From Cohnella lupini (GTDB lineage Bacteria; Bacillota; Bacilli; Paenibacillales; Paenibacillaceae), in contig NZ_QRDY01000019.1 of the NCBI RefSeq assembly GCF_003386205.1, positions 42,035 to 106,034 on the forward strand: 64,000 nt of DNA, written 5' to 3'. The notes beneath the pieces are model-generated. The model saw nothing but the letters and a program-made list of their open reading frames with translations, did not search any database and was not told the DNA's origin. Both the position numbers and the translations under genes were made by a program. Each line of letters begins with the position of its first letter. The stretch's first letter is position 1. Below are positions 44,732-54,201 of the stretch, piece by piece.

Positions 44732-46315
44732 CTAATCATGGACGACTTCCCAATTCGCATTGACCGTTGCTTCGATCGTTCTTTTTTCAAGGATATAGGT
44801 CGTCAGCAGTTCCGAAATATCGGTTGGAAGCTCGCGAACAACCTGTTTTCCTTGAAACATGGAATAGTTACCTCCGCCGCCTGCCCGGTAATTGTTCATT
44901 GCCACATCGAACGTAGCTTGGAGATCTATCGGGCGTCCATCATAATGAAGCTTCGTCACTCGGCTACCAATCGGACGAGAAATGTTGATCTGATAGTCGA
45001 TCCCTTCCCACATATCGTAGTTATAGTGTTGCGGTTTAGGAACTGAGAATTCATCGCTAACCTTATAGTCTTTTCCATCGTATTTCGCGAAATAGCCGGC
45101 TGATTGCTCTAATGCGTCCTTAATATCTTGGCCGGTGACGCGGATTACCTTTAAGGTGTTCGGGTAGATATAGTTGGAGACAACGTCTCGCACGGTAATA
45201 TTCGGTTTGAATCCTCTCGCTTGATCGTCGAACAAGGCCGTGTTCGATAGGCTTACTCCTCCATAAAACATCTGTACCTTATTTATGAACTCAATAATGG
45301 CATTATCACGAGTACGTGCTTCCATGGGATTGGAAATGCTCATATCTCCTATCGTTTGCCCAATGGGGGTATCCAGCCATTTCTGCGTTTTTGTTTCATG
45401 ATTCCGCACCAGATCAATAATACCGCTATCAGGCGTGACATCCTTCACGGAAATAAGCTCAGCCTTCTTATCAATGACATGCCAACGTCCTTCCTCAAAT
45501 GCCAAACGAAGCGTAGCTTTTCCCAAAAAAGCTCCTTGATGGCCGGGCTGGAGAACGGTTATGCCATTAATCTCTTCGGCGATTATGCGATGTTGGTGCC
45601 CGGTCAAAAGCACATCTATGCCTTCTACCTCGTGACATAGGCGGTAGGCGAGGTTCTCGCCCGTTAACGGTTCGCTCGGTTGACCGGATTCCAAATCGCG
45701 CTCGAACCCCCCGTGATAAGCAACGACTACCGCGTCTACGCCCTCTACCTCTCGTAAGTGGCGAACCCCCATTTGCGCCGAATCCATGACGTCAAGAAAA
45801 TCAAAGTCAACGATATTCGAAGGATTTTCCCAATTGGGAATATAAGAGGTCGTAAGGCCAAGCAAGCCGATCCTAACTCCATCCTGCAACTCTTTGACGA
45901 GATAAGGCTTTCCGTAATACGGATTTTTAGTTGATTTCCTAACGACATTCGCCGATAACCAAGGGAATTCGGATTCTTGAATAGCCTTGTTAAGCACCGC
46001 TCTTCCATAATTGAATTCATGGTTTCCGAGAACGGCCGCGTCATACTCGAGCTCGTTTAAGCACATCACCATAGGATTAAGAGGCGAGTTGTCGATTCTG
46101 GCATGGTGATAAGCTAGCGGCGTACCTTGAATCAGATCGCCATTGTCGACCAAGAGAACATTCGGGCAAGCTCGGCGTTCTTGATGAATAAGCGTGGCGA
46201 TCTTAGCCAAGCCCACTTCGTTATCGCTATTGTCGGCATATTGGATCGGCAAAACGTGTCCATGTAAATCGCTAGTTTCCAATATCGTAATGGTGATTTC
46301 TTTCGAATGATCCAT
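44732..46315 (-). CDS. UshA-like 5'-nucleotidase/2',3'-cyclic phosphodiesterase, cytoplasmic form
   Basis: The product has about 527 residues. The ATG at 46315 is chosen for GAGGAG six bases upstream. The N-terminal metallophosphoesterase has ILETSDLHGHVLP, DNGDLIQG, LGNHEFNYG and TGHQHR. The C-terminal 5'-nucleotidase domain contains NTALFDDQARG and YNYDMWEGIDYQI. Most relatives are exported, but this one has no signal peptide and should act inside the cell. It is the last gene of an operon with an ABC importer and a second such enzyme (51605-53116). Confidence 0.87.
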   Translation of the reverse strand: MDHSKEITITILETSDLHGHVLPIQYADNSDNEVGLAKIATLIHQERRACPNVLLVDNGDLIQGTPLAYHHARIDNSPLNPMVMCLNELEYDAAVLGNHEFNYGRAVLNKAIQESEFPWLSANVVRKSTKNPYYGKPYLVKELQDGVRIGLLGLTTSYIPNWENPSNIVDFDFLDVMDSAQMGVRHLREVEGVDAVVVAYHGGFERDLESGQPSEPLTGENLAYRLCHEVEGIDVLLTGHQHRIIAEEINGITVLQPGHQGAFLGKATLRLAFEEGRWHVIDKKAELISVKDVTPDSGIIDLVRNHETKTQKWLDTPIGQTIGDMSISNPMEARTRDNAIIEFINKVQMFYGGVSLSNTALFDDQARGFKPNITVRDVVSNYIYPNTLKVIRVTGQDIKDALEQSAGYFAKYDGKDYKVSDEFSVPKPQHYNYDMWEGIDYQINISRPIGSRVTKLHYDGRPIDLQATFDVAMNNYRAGGGGNYSMFQGKQVVRELPTDISELLTTYILEKRTIEATVNANWEVVHD

Positions 46316-46329
46316 GTATATCTCCTCAT

Positions 46330-47109
46330 TCAAATCAATTTATAATGGATTAACGCGGATTCGATCCCATCTTCATCGACTGATTTTGTTACATATTGCG
46401 CGATATCTTTAATGCTCTGCTCGGCATTGCCCATTGCGATTCCATGTCCGACTTCCAGAAGCATATCCCGATCGTTGAAACCGTCGCCGAACGCGAAGGT
46501 TTGCTCTTTAGTAAAACCGTATTTCTCCATGCACCATCGAATCGCTTGCGATTTCCCTGCCGATTTCGGAATCAAATTGACGAGAAAAGGATCGGACCAA
46601 TTCAATACGTAATCGTTCAAATGGGGTTCGAAGAACGAAGCTTCATTTGTTGTGATATATAGATGCCCCTGGTATAAAGGCGTATCCGTTTCGAAGTTAT
46701 TTTTAAAAGCCGGCATTGGGGCATTAAAGTTACGCCAAACTTGCCGTACTCGATCATTAATATCATTAACGATCTCTCCGTTCTTATGGTAACCGCCATA
46801 AACGATTTTATTTTCTTTTGCGATTCGGATGATATGTTCCATAGAAGAGAGACGAATATGATTGTCGTAAACAATATTCCCGGCTTCGTAGATCAATTGC
46901 CCGTTTGAAACGACGATCGTATCGAATCGGATCGGAATGGCTTCTTGAATAAAATGAACGAATTCCGTTCCGCGTCCCGTCGCCACGATGAGGGTATGCC
47001 CTAACTCCTGAAGGCGTCTCAATACTCTCGCGTTGCCCGAAGACACGCTTTTCGTTGAATGGCTGAATAAAGTGCCGTCAAAATCGAAAAATATCAACTT
47101 CTTATCCAT
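46330..47109 (-). CDS. Cof-type HAD phosphatase
   Basis: The product has about 259 residues. The ATG at 47109 (MDKKLIFFDFDGTLFSH) is the only start that places the domain directly at the N-terminus, although its ribosome site is weak. HAD motifs are DFDGTLF, VATGRG, a lysine in PKSAGKSQAI and GDGFNDRDMLLEVG, with a C2-type cap between. These enzymes hydrolyse small phosphorylated metabolites. It lies after the binding-protein gene and before the nucleotidase in the salvage operon. Confidence 0.88.
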   Translation of the reverse strand: MDKKLIFFDFDGTLFSHSTKSVSSGNARVLRRLQELGHTLIVATGRGTEFVHFIQEAIPIRFDTIVVSNGQLIYEAGNIVYDNHIRLSSMEHIIRIAKENKIVYGGYHKNGEIVNDINDRVRQVWRNFNAPMPAFKNNFETDTPLYQGHLYITTNEASFFEPHLNDYVLNWSDPFLVNLIPKSAGKSQAIRWCMEKYGFTKEQTFAFGDGFNDRDMLLEVGHGIAMGNAEQSIKDIAQYVTKSVDEDGIESALIHYKLI

Positions 47110-47142
47110 ACAATCACACACATCTTTCTCATTAATTTACAG

Positions 47143-47173
47143 TCAAGCGCCATGAGAGAGCCATGGCGCTTGA
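47143..47173 (-). other. Intercistronic hairpin after the solute-binding protein gene
   Basis: TCAAGCGCCATG and CATGGCGCTTGA form a perfect 12-bp stem with a 7-base loop. No T-run follows on the minus strand. It sits directly after the binding-protein gene stop and before the HAD gene, so it probably shields the binding-protein message from decay or lowers read-through. Confidence 0.65.
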
Positions 47174-47185
47174 TCCGAAACTGCT

Positions 47186-48577
47186 TTATTTCAGCTTTTC
47201 CGCTGTTTGCGGCAACAATGCTTCTATGTCGCCTCCGCCAATCATCGTCGCTTCCCATAGATTTCCGGTCTCCAACGACACGGAACTGGATTTAACGGTC
47301 ACTTTATTGTAGGTCATATAATCGTTGGAAATCGCCGCGTTAACGGCAGCTGCCATATAGTAGGACTTAGGGTTCGTTTTATCCGAATCGAGAAACTGCT
47401 TATAGGCAGGTACATCGAGCATGGCTTTGCTGATAGGAAGATTTCCCGTGTTTACGAGCCAATCCGTATTCTCTTCGGGGGTGGACATGAATTTGATCAG
47501 CAGCCAAGCGGCAACGCGTTCTTCATCGGTCGCATTCGAGAAAATCGCGTAGTCTTCGCCCTTCGACAGCGCGATCGGCTTGGTGAGATCTTGTTGCGGT
47601 ACCGGCGCTACTCCGATTTCAAAGTCTTTGTGGCCCGATGCCGGATTAGGAATGGCGAACGTAACGCCTGCGGCCGCCCCGACGAACATATAAGTTTCTT
47701 CCATCACAAAGCCGTCGCCGCTGTTTTTACCGCCTGCGCTTGGCATGAGAGCGGGCATCGTAAAGGTTCCTTTATCCATATTTTCTTTGTAGAATTTCAT
47801 TGCTTCTTTCGTTGCCTCATTGTTAATGTCAATCGTTCCATCGGCCGCGATGTAGGGGCTTCCCCATTGTTGCGACATCAGCTTAAACGCGGCATCACCA
47901 TAAGAATTATCGAAGCTGAATCCCGGTTTTCCCGTTTCTTCCTTAATAATCTTGCTGTATTCCGCCACTTCATCCCATGTTTGCGGCGCCTTCCAGCCTT
48001 TTTTGTCGAAGAAGGTTTTGTTATATACCAAGACGTCAGTCGTTTTCTTATTGGTAGGAAAACCGTACATCGTCCCTTCGGGACCGAAGCTTTTGGCTTC
48101 GTTAATATAATTCGGATAGAAATTTTCTTGCTCTTCGTTCGTGAATCCGATCGAACTATTCGTGTAATACGGCAATAAGTCCACGATCGCATCGCTGTTG
48201 ATATATTCCGGGAAACTGCTCGGATCCAGATTGGATAAAGTCGGAGTGCTCTTAGAGACGATGTTCTGCGTCAGTTTTTTCGTCAGCTCGTCGATTCTGC
48301 CTTGATTGGAGAAGTCCACTTTAATATTCGGGTATTTCGTTTGAAAGTCTTTAACCATACTCTCCAGGAAGGGGAAGTTATTCGCTCCGGTGCCTGTCCA
48401 GAACGAGATGGATACCTCTTTTTTGTCCGTGACTACGGCTTGAATGGCTTTCTCGAGATTCGATGTTTGTTCCTGCTCGCTGTTTGCGCCGTTTACGTTA
48501 CCGTTACCATTGTTGCTGCAAGCAACCATTGCTCCTGCCAATATCAAAGCGACACCTGTTTTCACTAACCTTTTCAT
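47186..48577 (-). CDS. Extracellular solute-binding lipoprotein (UgpB-like class)
   Basis: The 463-residue protein has lipoprotein signal KRLVKTGVALILAGAMVAC (lipobox MVAC). It is a family-1 binding protein with VSISFWTGTGANNFPFLESM, LSNLDPSSFPEYIN and NKKTTDVLVYNKTFFDKKGW. GGGAGGA precedes the ATG. It belongs to the importer encoded at 48673-51589. The phosphoesterases around it suggest a phosphorylated ligand such as a glycerophosphodiester or nucleotide, but the pocket cannot be judged by eye. Confidence 0.9.
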   Translation of the reverse strand: MKRLVKTGVALILAGAMVACSNNGNGNVNGANSEQEQTSNLEKAIQAVVTDKKEVSISFWTGTGANNFPFLESMVKDFQTKYPNIKVDFSNQGRIDELTKKLTQNIVSKSTPTLSNLDPSSFPEYINSDAIVDLLPYYTNSSIGFTNEEQENFYPNYINEAKSFGPEGTMYGFPTNKKTTDVLVYNKTFFDKKGWKAPQTWDEVAEYSKIIKEETGKPGFSFDNSYGDAAFKLMSQQWGSPYIAADGTIDINNEATKEAMKFYKENMDKGTFTMPALMPSAGGKNSGDGFVMEETYMFVGAAAGVTFAIPNPASGHKDFEIGVAPVPQQDLTKPIALSKGEDYAIFSNATDEERVAAWLLIKFMSTPEENTDWLVNTGNLPISKAMLDVPAYKQFLDSDKTNPKSYYMAAAVNAAISNDYMTYNKVTVKSSSVSLETGNLWEATMIGGGDIEALLPQTAEKLK

Positions 48578-48672
48578 TGTCGTTCCTCCCGAATTTTAGA
48601 TGATTGTTTTATATGAAGGGTGAAAATAAAACCGTTTTCCGGGTTTCATACACGCCGCGATTGAAGCGTTGG

Positions 48673-49518
48673 CTAACCTTTGATTCCCCCCTTCACCATT
48701 CCCGATATGATATATTTCTTGAGCATCAGAAAGAGGAAGACGAGCGGTAAAATGACTAATGTCGAAGCAGCCATTTGGATCTCGTACTGAATTCTTCCGG
48801 AATCGTTCGTGAACGCGTTTTGCAAGCCGTTGGAAACAAGCCTCATGCTATCTTTTGTCGTGACAAGACTGGGCCATGCGTACGTGTCCCATATCCAAAT
48901 CACGGATAGGATCATTACGGTAACGATCGTTGACTTGGATAGAGGCAACATGATCTTCCGTAAAAACCGAAAGTTGCTTACCCCGTCCACTTTGGAGGCG
49001 AGATATAATTCATCGGGTACTTGTTTGAACGTCTGCCTGAGCAAGTAGATGTTAAATGCGTTAATGCAATACGGGGCAATAAGCGCCTGCCAGGTGTTCA
49101 TCCATCCCAAATCCGCAATGGTCATGAAATTGGTAATGATCAGCATTTCTTGCGGCACCATCATCGTGCCGAGAATGACAATAAATAGAATTTGTTTCCC
49201 TCGAAAGTTTAATCTGGCAAATGCGAACGCCGCCAACACGCTGACGACCGTGCTAATCGCTACGACGCTTAAAGCGACGACAACCGTATTGAGGAGATAC
49301 GTGAGAATCGGCGCCTTGACGATCGCATCCGCAAAGTTTTGAAAGCGAAATTCCGATGGAAATAGCGTCGGTGGAATCCTTAATATTTCCGCGTTCGTTT
49401 TTAACGAAGTGTTGATCATCCAGTAAAACGGGACGAGTATGATCGCGGCCGACAACGACAATAGAAAATACCGGAACAGATTGCTCATCGATTGTGGTTT
49501 CAATTGTAATGTACCCAC
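48673..49518 (-). CDS. ABC importer permease (UgpE/MalG-type)
   Basis: The 281-residue permease has six membrane segments, loop VPDELYLASKVDGVSNFRFL and C-terminus KYIISGMVKGGIKG. The reading frame opens at a GTG (49518) that overlaps the end of the partner permease gene. A later ATG at 49488 (MSNLFRYFLL) is also possible because neither has a strong ribosome site. Confidence 0.88.
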   Translation of the reverse strand: MGTLQLKPQSMSNLFRYFLLSLSAAIILVPFYWMINTSLKTNAEILRIPPTLFPSEFRFQNFADAIVKAPILTYLLNTVVVALSVVAISTVVSVLAAFAFARLNFRGKQILFIVILGTMMVPQEMLIITNFMTIADLGWMNTWQALIAPYCINAFNIYLLRQTFKQVPDELYLASKVDGVSNFRFLRKIMLPLSKSTIVTVMILSVIWIWDTYAWPSLVTTKDSMRLVSNGLQNAFTNDSGRIQYEIQMAASTLVILPLVFLFLMLKKYIISGMVKGGIKG

Positions 49519-50465
49519 TTCTTGGAAATTTTGATTTGTACGGCGGTAACGATCATGACCATCACGACGAGGATCATCGCTGCCGAACTAGCTTTACTGA
49601 TGGAACCCGGCGATAAATAATCTCCCATCGAATCCATCATATAGCCGACGATCGTGATCATCATTTTGGAATCATCGCCTGCCGGTCCATACTGATTGCC
49701 GAACAAGGCGACGACTTGCGCATAGGCTTTGAATGCCGTGATAACGGAAGTAATAAATACGTAAAGGGTCGTCGGCGATAAGAGAGGAAGCGTAATTTTC
49801 CTGATCATGCGCCAAGTGCTTGTCCCGTCGACTTTCGCGGCTTGATAATATTGCTTGTTAATATTTTGAAGTCCGCTTAGAAACAAAATGATCTTGAGCG
49901 ATATTCCTTGCCAAACGGTATAAACGAATACGATGAACAAACTCCGTGCATAGGCTTGATGATAGAGCTTCGGCGAGGAAGCTATGCCTTGTCCGCTGAT
50001 CCATGCTACGGGATCGATGCCGAACCATCCTAATATCATATTGATCACTCCGAAATTCGTGTTGAACATAAAAGCGAACACGATACCGGCAGCAATGACA
50101 TTCGTCACTTGAGGCAAATAGAATAAGGTCATGAAGAATCCTTGCCACTTTTGAATGGAATTCAAGATCAAGGAAAGGAACAAAGCGATAGCCATCGATG
50201 CGGGAATGCACACGAAAGCGATAAATAGCGTATTCAGTATCGCTCTCCTGAAAATAGGATCCTTGATGATCTCGACGTAATTTTGCCAGCTATATCCCTC
50301 GAAATCGCCGGTTAGAAATCGATACTCGCCTTTAAATGAAGTAATCAGCGTATTCATAATGGGATAAACGATAAATACGGCAAGCAATAGAAGCGCCGGG
50401 AGCAAATAGAAATAGGCCGAGTTGTCGTAACGATTTCTCCGCGCAGTTCCTTTTGGCCTTAACAT
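49500..50465 (-). CDS. ABC importer permease (UgpA/MalF-type)
   Basis: The 321-residue permease has six membrane segments beginning at FYLLPALLLLAVFIVYPIM and the loop NKQYYQAAKVDGTSTWRMIR. It overlaps both the ATPase gene upstream (by 7 bases) and the second permease gene downstream (by 19 bases). This indicates tight translational coupling. Confidence 0.9.
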   Translation of the reverse strand: MLRPKGTARRNRYDNSAYFYLLPALLLLAVFIVYPIMNTLITSFKGEYRFLTGDFEGYSWQNYVEIIKDPIFRRAILNTLFIAFVCIPASMAIALFLSLILNSIQKWQGFFMTLFYLPQVTNVIAAGIVFAFMFNTNFGVINMILGWFGIDPVAWISGQGIASSPKLYHQAYARSLFIVFVYTVWQGISLKIILFLSGLQNINKQYYQAAKVDGTSTWRMIRKITLPLLSPTTLYVFITSVITAFKAYAQVVALFGNQYGPAGDDSKMMITIVGYMMDSMGDYLSPGSISKASSAAMILVVMVMIVTAVQIKISKKWVHYN

Positions 50466-51589
50466 TGCAGAATCTTCTCCCCTTTTTGGTTAAAGACGAG
50501 AATCGATTGCGGTTTTACGACTAGGTTCAATCGTTCCGATTCGCGGAGCGACTCATCGTGGTCATTAAGCAAGGTGATTTGCTGTCCGTCGGCTAGTCGA
50601 ACCTGAACGGTTGAAATGCCGCCTATTCTCGCCTTCGCGGTCACGCTTGCCGTAAATGAGCGCTCGATATTTTCCATGGCGTGTTTGATATTCTCATATC
50701 GAAGCCCGATAGTAACTTCTTGGTCCATTAACGGTGCGGGAAGCGGAAACCATTCTTCTTGGCCTAGATACAGCTTGTTGGTCGCTATTTTTCCGTGTAC
50801 CATGTTAATTTGCGATCGGCTTATGAATTCGGCGACGAATTGATTAGCCGGATTGTCGTATACGTCCTGCGGTGCCCCCTGTTGCTGTAATAACCCATCC
50901 TTAAGAACGATGACTTCATCGCTGATTGCTAACGCTTCTTCCTGATCATGGGTTACCATAATCGTCGTAATACCGGTTTGCTGTTGAATTCGTTTGATTT
51001 CATCCCGGGTTTGAATGCGAAGGCGAGCATCCAGATTGGACAACGGCTCGTCCATCAGCAGGATGGACGGACTTTTGACGATTGCCCGGGCGATCGCCAC
51101 CCGCTGCTGTTGTCCGCCGGAAAGCTCCCCCGGCTTCCGGTCTAGATAAGCGGTAATTTCGACCAACTTGGCCGCATCCTCGACGAGCTTGTTGATATAG
51201 GCCTTATAATTTGGAGAGTTCGAATGCTGCTCGGCGAATTGCTTTTTCAAACGTTTTTTCATATCTTTCGAATTCAGAAGCGGGAATGCAATGTTGTCCC
51301 ACACCGATAGATGCGGATAGAGCGCATAGTTTTGAAAAACGAGCCCTATTCCCCGTTTATCCGCGGAAAGTTCGGTGACATCCCGATCGTCGAAATAGAT
51401 TTTACCGTCGGTTACGTCGTGAATGCCTGCGACCATAAACAAAGTCGTTGATTTCCCGCAGCCCGAAGGGCCTAAAAGTCCGATCAATTTCCCGGATTCG
51501 ATCGTCAAGTCTAATTTATTTACGGCGATAACCGAGTCTTTTTTCCGACTTTCAAACGCTTTGGTCAACTGTTCTAATCTCACTTGCAT
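50459..51589 (-). CDS. ABC importer ATPase (UgpC/MsmX-type)
   Basis: The 376-residue ATPase has Walker A LGPSGCGKSTTLFMVA, signature ELSGGQQQRVAIARAI, Walker B ILLMDEPLSNLD and the switch histidine in IMVTHDQEEA. The last 130 residues are a TOBE/regulatory domain as in MalK. An insertion of about 40 residues between Walker A and the signature (MKKRLKKQFAEQHSNSPNYK) is longer than in most MalK-like proteins. AAGGGGG precedes the ATG. This importer carries its own ATPase, unlike the sugar importer at 12975-16161. Confidence 0.92.
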   Translation of the reverse strand: MQVRLEQLTKAFESRKKDSVIAVNKLDLTIESGKLIGLLGPSGCGKSTTLFMVAGIHDVTDGKIYFDDRDVTELSADKRGIGLVFQNYALYPHLSVWDNIAFPLLNSKDMKKRLKKQFAEQHSNSPNYKAYINKLVEDAAKLVEITAYLDRKPGELSGGQQQRVAIARAIVKSPSILLMDEPLSNLDARLRIQTRDEIKRIQQQTGITTIMVTHDQEEALAISDEVIVLKDGLLQQQGAPQDVYDNPANQFVAEFISRSQINMVHGKIATNKLYLGQEEWFPLPAPLMDQEVTIGLRYENIKHAMENIERSFTASVTAKARIGGISTVQVRLADGQQITLLNDHDESLRESERLNLVVKPQSILVFNQKGEKILQC

Positions 51590-51604
51590 TCGCTTATTCC
51601 CCCT

Positions 51605-53116
51605 TTATAGGTTTTTATTTTTAATCGTATAATGGCGGGGAATGCTCGCTTCTAAATGACTCATGTTCTTAATGCGTTGAACCATTCCGTCCCTAACGGA
51701 TTTCCCGGTATGGAGCCGATCCAATCCATTGGAAAAATCGTAGCCTATCTCGTTGGAAGCGATATATTCATCTACGGCAATATCGTAATAACGCTCGGCA
51801 TCCAAAGGCTGCCCGTTCTCAAGGCAGATGGTTTCAATTCGATGACCGAAAGGCTTGGCGTAATCCGCGGTTACCTTTAAGCCGCCGAAGGCTAAAGGGG
51901 ATGCCCCCTCTTGTTTCAGCGTACTTATGCCGTTCTCGATATTCTTGATGATGTCTTTTCCTTTGAGCTTCATCGTTACGATGCCACTATCGATGTACAC
52001 GATTTTGTAGAGCATATATAACGTGATGTTGCCTTTCTTGATGCCTTGACCTATGCTGCCGGAAAAGAACATCGCAATCTGGCTATTCGTCGTCTCCAGC
52101 AATACGCGGATGGCCAACTCGGAGAGCGGCGAGCCTTCGAGATAAACCTCGTTGCCGGATGGCGATCGATGAACAATGTCGGTCTTGGCAACGCCGATAA
52201 CTTCTCCAAGCTCATTATCCATAGCTTTTTTGTAATAAGCTTCAACTTGATTTTGCGTGTTGGTATCCGGACATATTTCATGCAGTCGAGCACTGAAGTC
52301 GAAGTATCCAGGGGTAACGTTCAGAATACGATGATCTTCTTGCGATAAGCGAATCGTTAGGACGGCAAATCCTTTACCGAATGACCCGCCCTGCGCAACC
52401 GCTACATGATTGATTTCGAGACTCATAAATTGATGCCAATGGGCCGTAAATACTCCCGATAATTCCGGGATCTGCCGACAAAGCGTTATGGCTTCGTCGC
52501 CGACAGGCGTGATCTGATCGGCGCCGTACTTGAGTCCGTAATGGGTAAGGGCTATGATAACGTCCGGCTTGCCTAATTCGTCGTTTCCGTCATTCAAATA
52601 GTCTACCCATTTCCTGGTTATTTCCGTCCCGTCCGCAATTTCAAGCGAGTGCAAATCGGTCGATCGATTAGCTTTGTTTAACGGCTCCATCGTGGCAAGA
52701 CCGATCATGGCGATTTTAACGCCGTCCACGCAAACCATATAATAAGGCTTAACAAAATCGGGAGCGGCTTGGGTCGATCTGTCTAACAAGTTCGCAGCGA
52801 GAAAGGTATAATTGCCTTGCCGTTGCCACTCCTTGAACTTGTCCCTCCCATAATCGAATTCATGATTACCCACGGCGGATGCCACGGCGCCAACGGATTT
52901 CATCAGACAAGAGACCGGCTCTCCCGAGAAAAATTCCGAAATGGGATCGCCTTTGTAGTTATCTCCGCCGAACACGACGAGGGTATTCGGATTTTCCTCT
53001 TTGAATCGATTGATAACCGATACGAGCTTTGCGCTCCCAAGAACACGATCCGTCGGGAAGATTTCCGCATGAAAGTCGTTTACGCATAGGATCGAAATGA
53101 CCTTGGTATCCAGCAT
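51605..53116 (-). CDS. Second UshA-like nucleotidase/cyclic phosphodiesterase, cytoplasmic form
   Basis: This 503-residue bimodular metallophosphoesterase has ILCVNDFHAEIFP, VFGGDNYKGD, VGNHEFDYG and FTAHWHQF, with a C-terminal nucleotidase domain. It has no signal peptide. AAGGGGG precedes the ATG and overlaps the end of the 2'-5' RNA ligase-like gene. It is a distant paralogue of the enzyme at 44732, so the operon encodes two such enzymes with presumably different substrates. Confidence 0.86.
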   Translation of the reverse strand: MLDTKVISILCVNDFHAEIFPTDRVLGSAKLVSVINRFKEENPNTLVVFGGDNYKGDPISEFFSGEPVSCLMKSVGAVASAVGNHEFDYGRDKFKEWQRQGNYTFLAANLLDRSTQAAPDFVKPYYMVCVDGVKIAMIGLATMEPLNKANRSTDLHSLEIADGTEITRKWVDYLNDGNDELGKPDVIIALTHYGLKYGADQITPVGDEAITLCRQIPELSGVFTAHWHQFMSLEINHVAVAQGGSFGKGFAVLTIRLSQEDHRILNVTPGYFDFSARLHEICPDTNTQNQVEAYYKKAMDNELGEVIGVAKTDIVHRSPSGNEVYLEGSPLSELAIRVLLETTNSQIAMFFSGSIGQGIKKGNITLYMLYKIVYIDSGIVTMKLKGKDIIKNIENGISTLKQEGASPLAFGGLKVTADYAKPFGHRIETICLENGQPLDAERYYDIAVDEYIASNEIGYDFSNGLDRLHTGKSVRDGMVQRIKNMSHLEASIPRHYTIKNKNL

Positions 53117-53119
53117 CCG

Positions 53120-53671
53120 TTATCCCCCTTTAGGATTAGGCTCCAACATAAAAGTCGCCATTTTCTTAAACCGCTTGCCTTTACCCGTATTTAACACTTC
53201 ATAAAGATGGAAATTCAAAATTCGAATAACGACTTCGTTAATCTTACAAGCTAAAAAGACTTCTTCGGTCGCTTTTCCGATCTTGTGCCCGTAGGACAAG
53301 GTGATATGCGGATAAAAACTCGAATGGTCAGATGGAACGTAAAGGCTGGCCAATTCTTGCTTGATTTTTTGCTGTAGCTCATCAAGCGCTTCGAGCTCGT
53401 TTTTCACATTTATCCAAAGGACGTTTCCGTCCGCGTTTTCGAAAGAGCCCAGCTGATTTAATTGCAAATGAAAACGGCTATGCTTTATATTCTCCAGCTT
53501 TTCAATTACCGATTGATGGTCGTCCAGTTGGTTTAAATACAGCAGCGTCAGGTGATAATTTTCCGTCGGTTCGAATATGCCCATATTGTCATGCTTAGTT
53601 AGATAATTCTTAATCTGATTGAGCTCGTTAAGAACCCGTGCATGAAAGTCGATTGCAACAAATAGCTCCAT
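53120..53671 (-). CDS. 2'-5' RNA ligase/RNA 2',3'-cyclic phosphodiesterase family protein (ThpR-like)
   Basis: The 183-residue two-histidine phosphoesterase (2H family) has both HxT motifs, NYHLTLLYL and YPHITLSYG, at the expected spacing. Family members open 2',3'-cyclic phosphate ends of RNA or nucleotides. It is the first gene of the operon and its end overlaps the ribosome site of the next gene. A TTGACG-N18-TATTCT promoter lies about 110-140 bases upstream. Confidence 0.87.
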   Translation of the reverse strand: MELFVAIDFHARVLNELNQIKNYLTKHDNMGIFEPTENYHLTLLYLNQLDDHQSVIEKLENIKHSRFHLQLNQLGSFENADGNVLWINVKNELEALDELQQKIKQELASLYVPSDHSSFYPHITLSYGHKIGKATEEVFLACKINEVVIRILNFHLYEVLNTGKGKRFKKMATFMLEPNPKGG

Positions 53672-53778
53672 GTGATTGATCGAATTCCCCTTCTTTAGGC
53701 TAAGAACTTACAATCTCGTACCTCTGCCAAAAGCTAATCATTGTCGAATTTCGAGTGTCTGAAAATCGACATTACGCC

Positions 53779-53808
53779 AGAATACAATAGATCAAACTTC
53801 CCCGTCAA
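53779..53808 (-). promoter_or_regulatory. Promoter of the phosphoester salvage operon
   Basis: TTGACG (53808-53803), 18 bases and TATTCT (53784-53779) read on the minus strand. An AT-rich tract upstream resembles an UP element. The rest of 53672-54201 holds the two terminators listed below and no gene. Confidence 0.45.
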
Positions 53809-53921
53809 TTATTTTATTTTCTTGTTTTTTACATATTTAACGCTGATTTTACAAAACTATTGATGAAATTTTACGCAAATATGATTTTTCAAAAAGTAAT
53901 GAACAAAAATCCATAAAACAA

Positions 53922-53948
53922 TAACCTCCGCGCTCAGCACGGTGGTTT
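53922..53948 (-). terminator. Probable terminator upstream of the salvage operon
   Basis: On the minus strand AACCACCGTGC and GCGCGGAGGTT pair with two mismatches around a 3-base loop, followed by ATTGTTTT. Confidence 0.5.
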
Positions 53949-54003
53949 ATCATTTTAAGGATCAATGTTCGTGATTCCCTACATTAAAACGTCATGAAAT
54001 AAT

Positions 54004-54033
54004 AAGAGAGTGAAGCAGCGGCTTCACTCTCTT
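54004..54033 (-). terminator. Hairpin after the SRPBCC gene
   Basis: AAGAGAGTGAAGC and GCTTCACTCTCTT form a perfect 13-bp stem with a 4-base loop, followed by ATTATTTC on the minus strand. It most likely ends the SRPBCC gene transcript. Confidence 0.65.
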
Positions 54034-54201
54034 CGTTTGGTACACTCCAAAACATCCCATGAAACTTTTCCATCCAATCGGAGAGGTTCTCCCCCCGATC
54101 CATGTTACAGCGATTATGACGCTTTCGACAGTTGGCTGGACAATTGGCTAAATCAGGTATACCCCTCACGCAATTTGATCCTTTTCTTTCTCCTTTCGTA
54201 A

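Noticed and set aside
47591..48178. A 195-codon plus-strand frame
   Set aside because: It is antisense to the second solute-binding protein gene and has no recognisable protein features.
53984..54169. A 61-codon minus-strand frame with four cysteines
   Set aside because: It contains the perfect hairpin at 54004-54033 and has no ribosome site, so it is more likely transcript end than gene.
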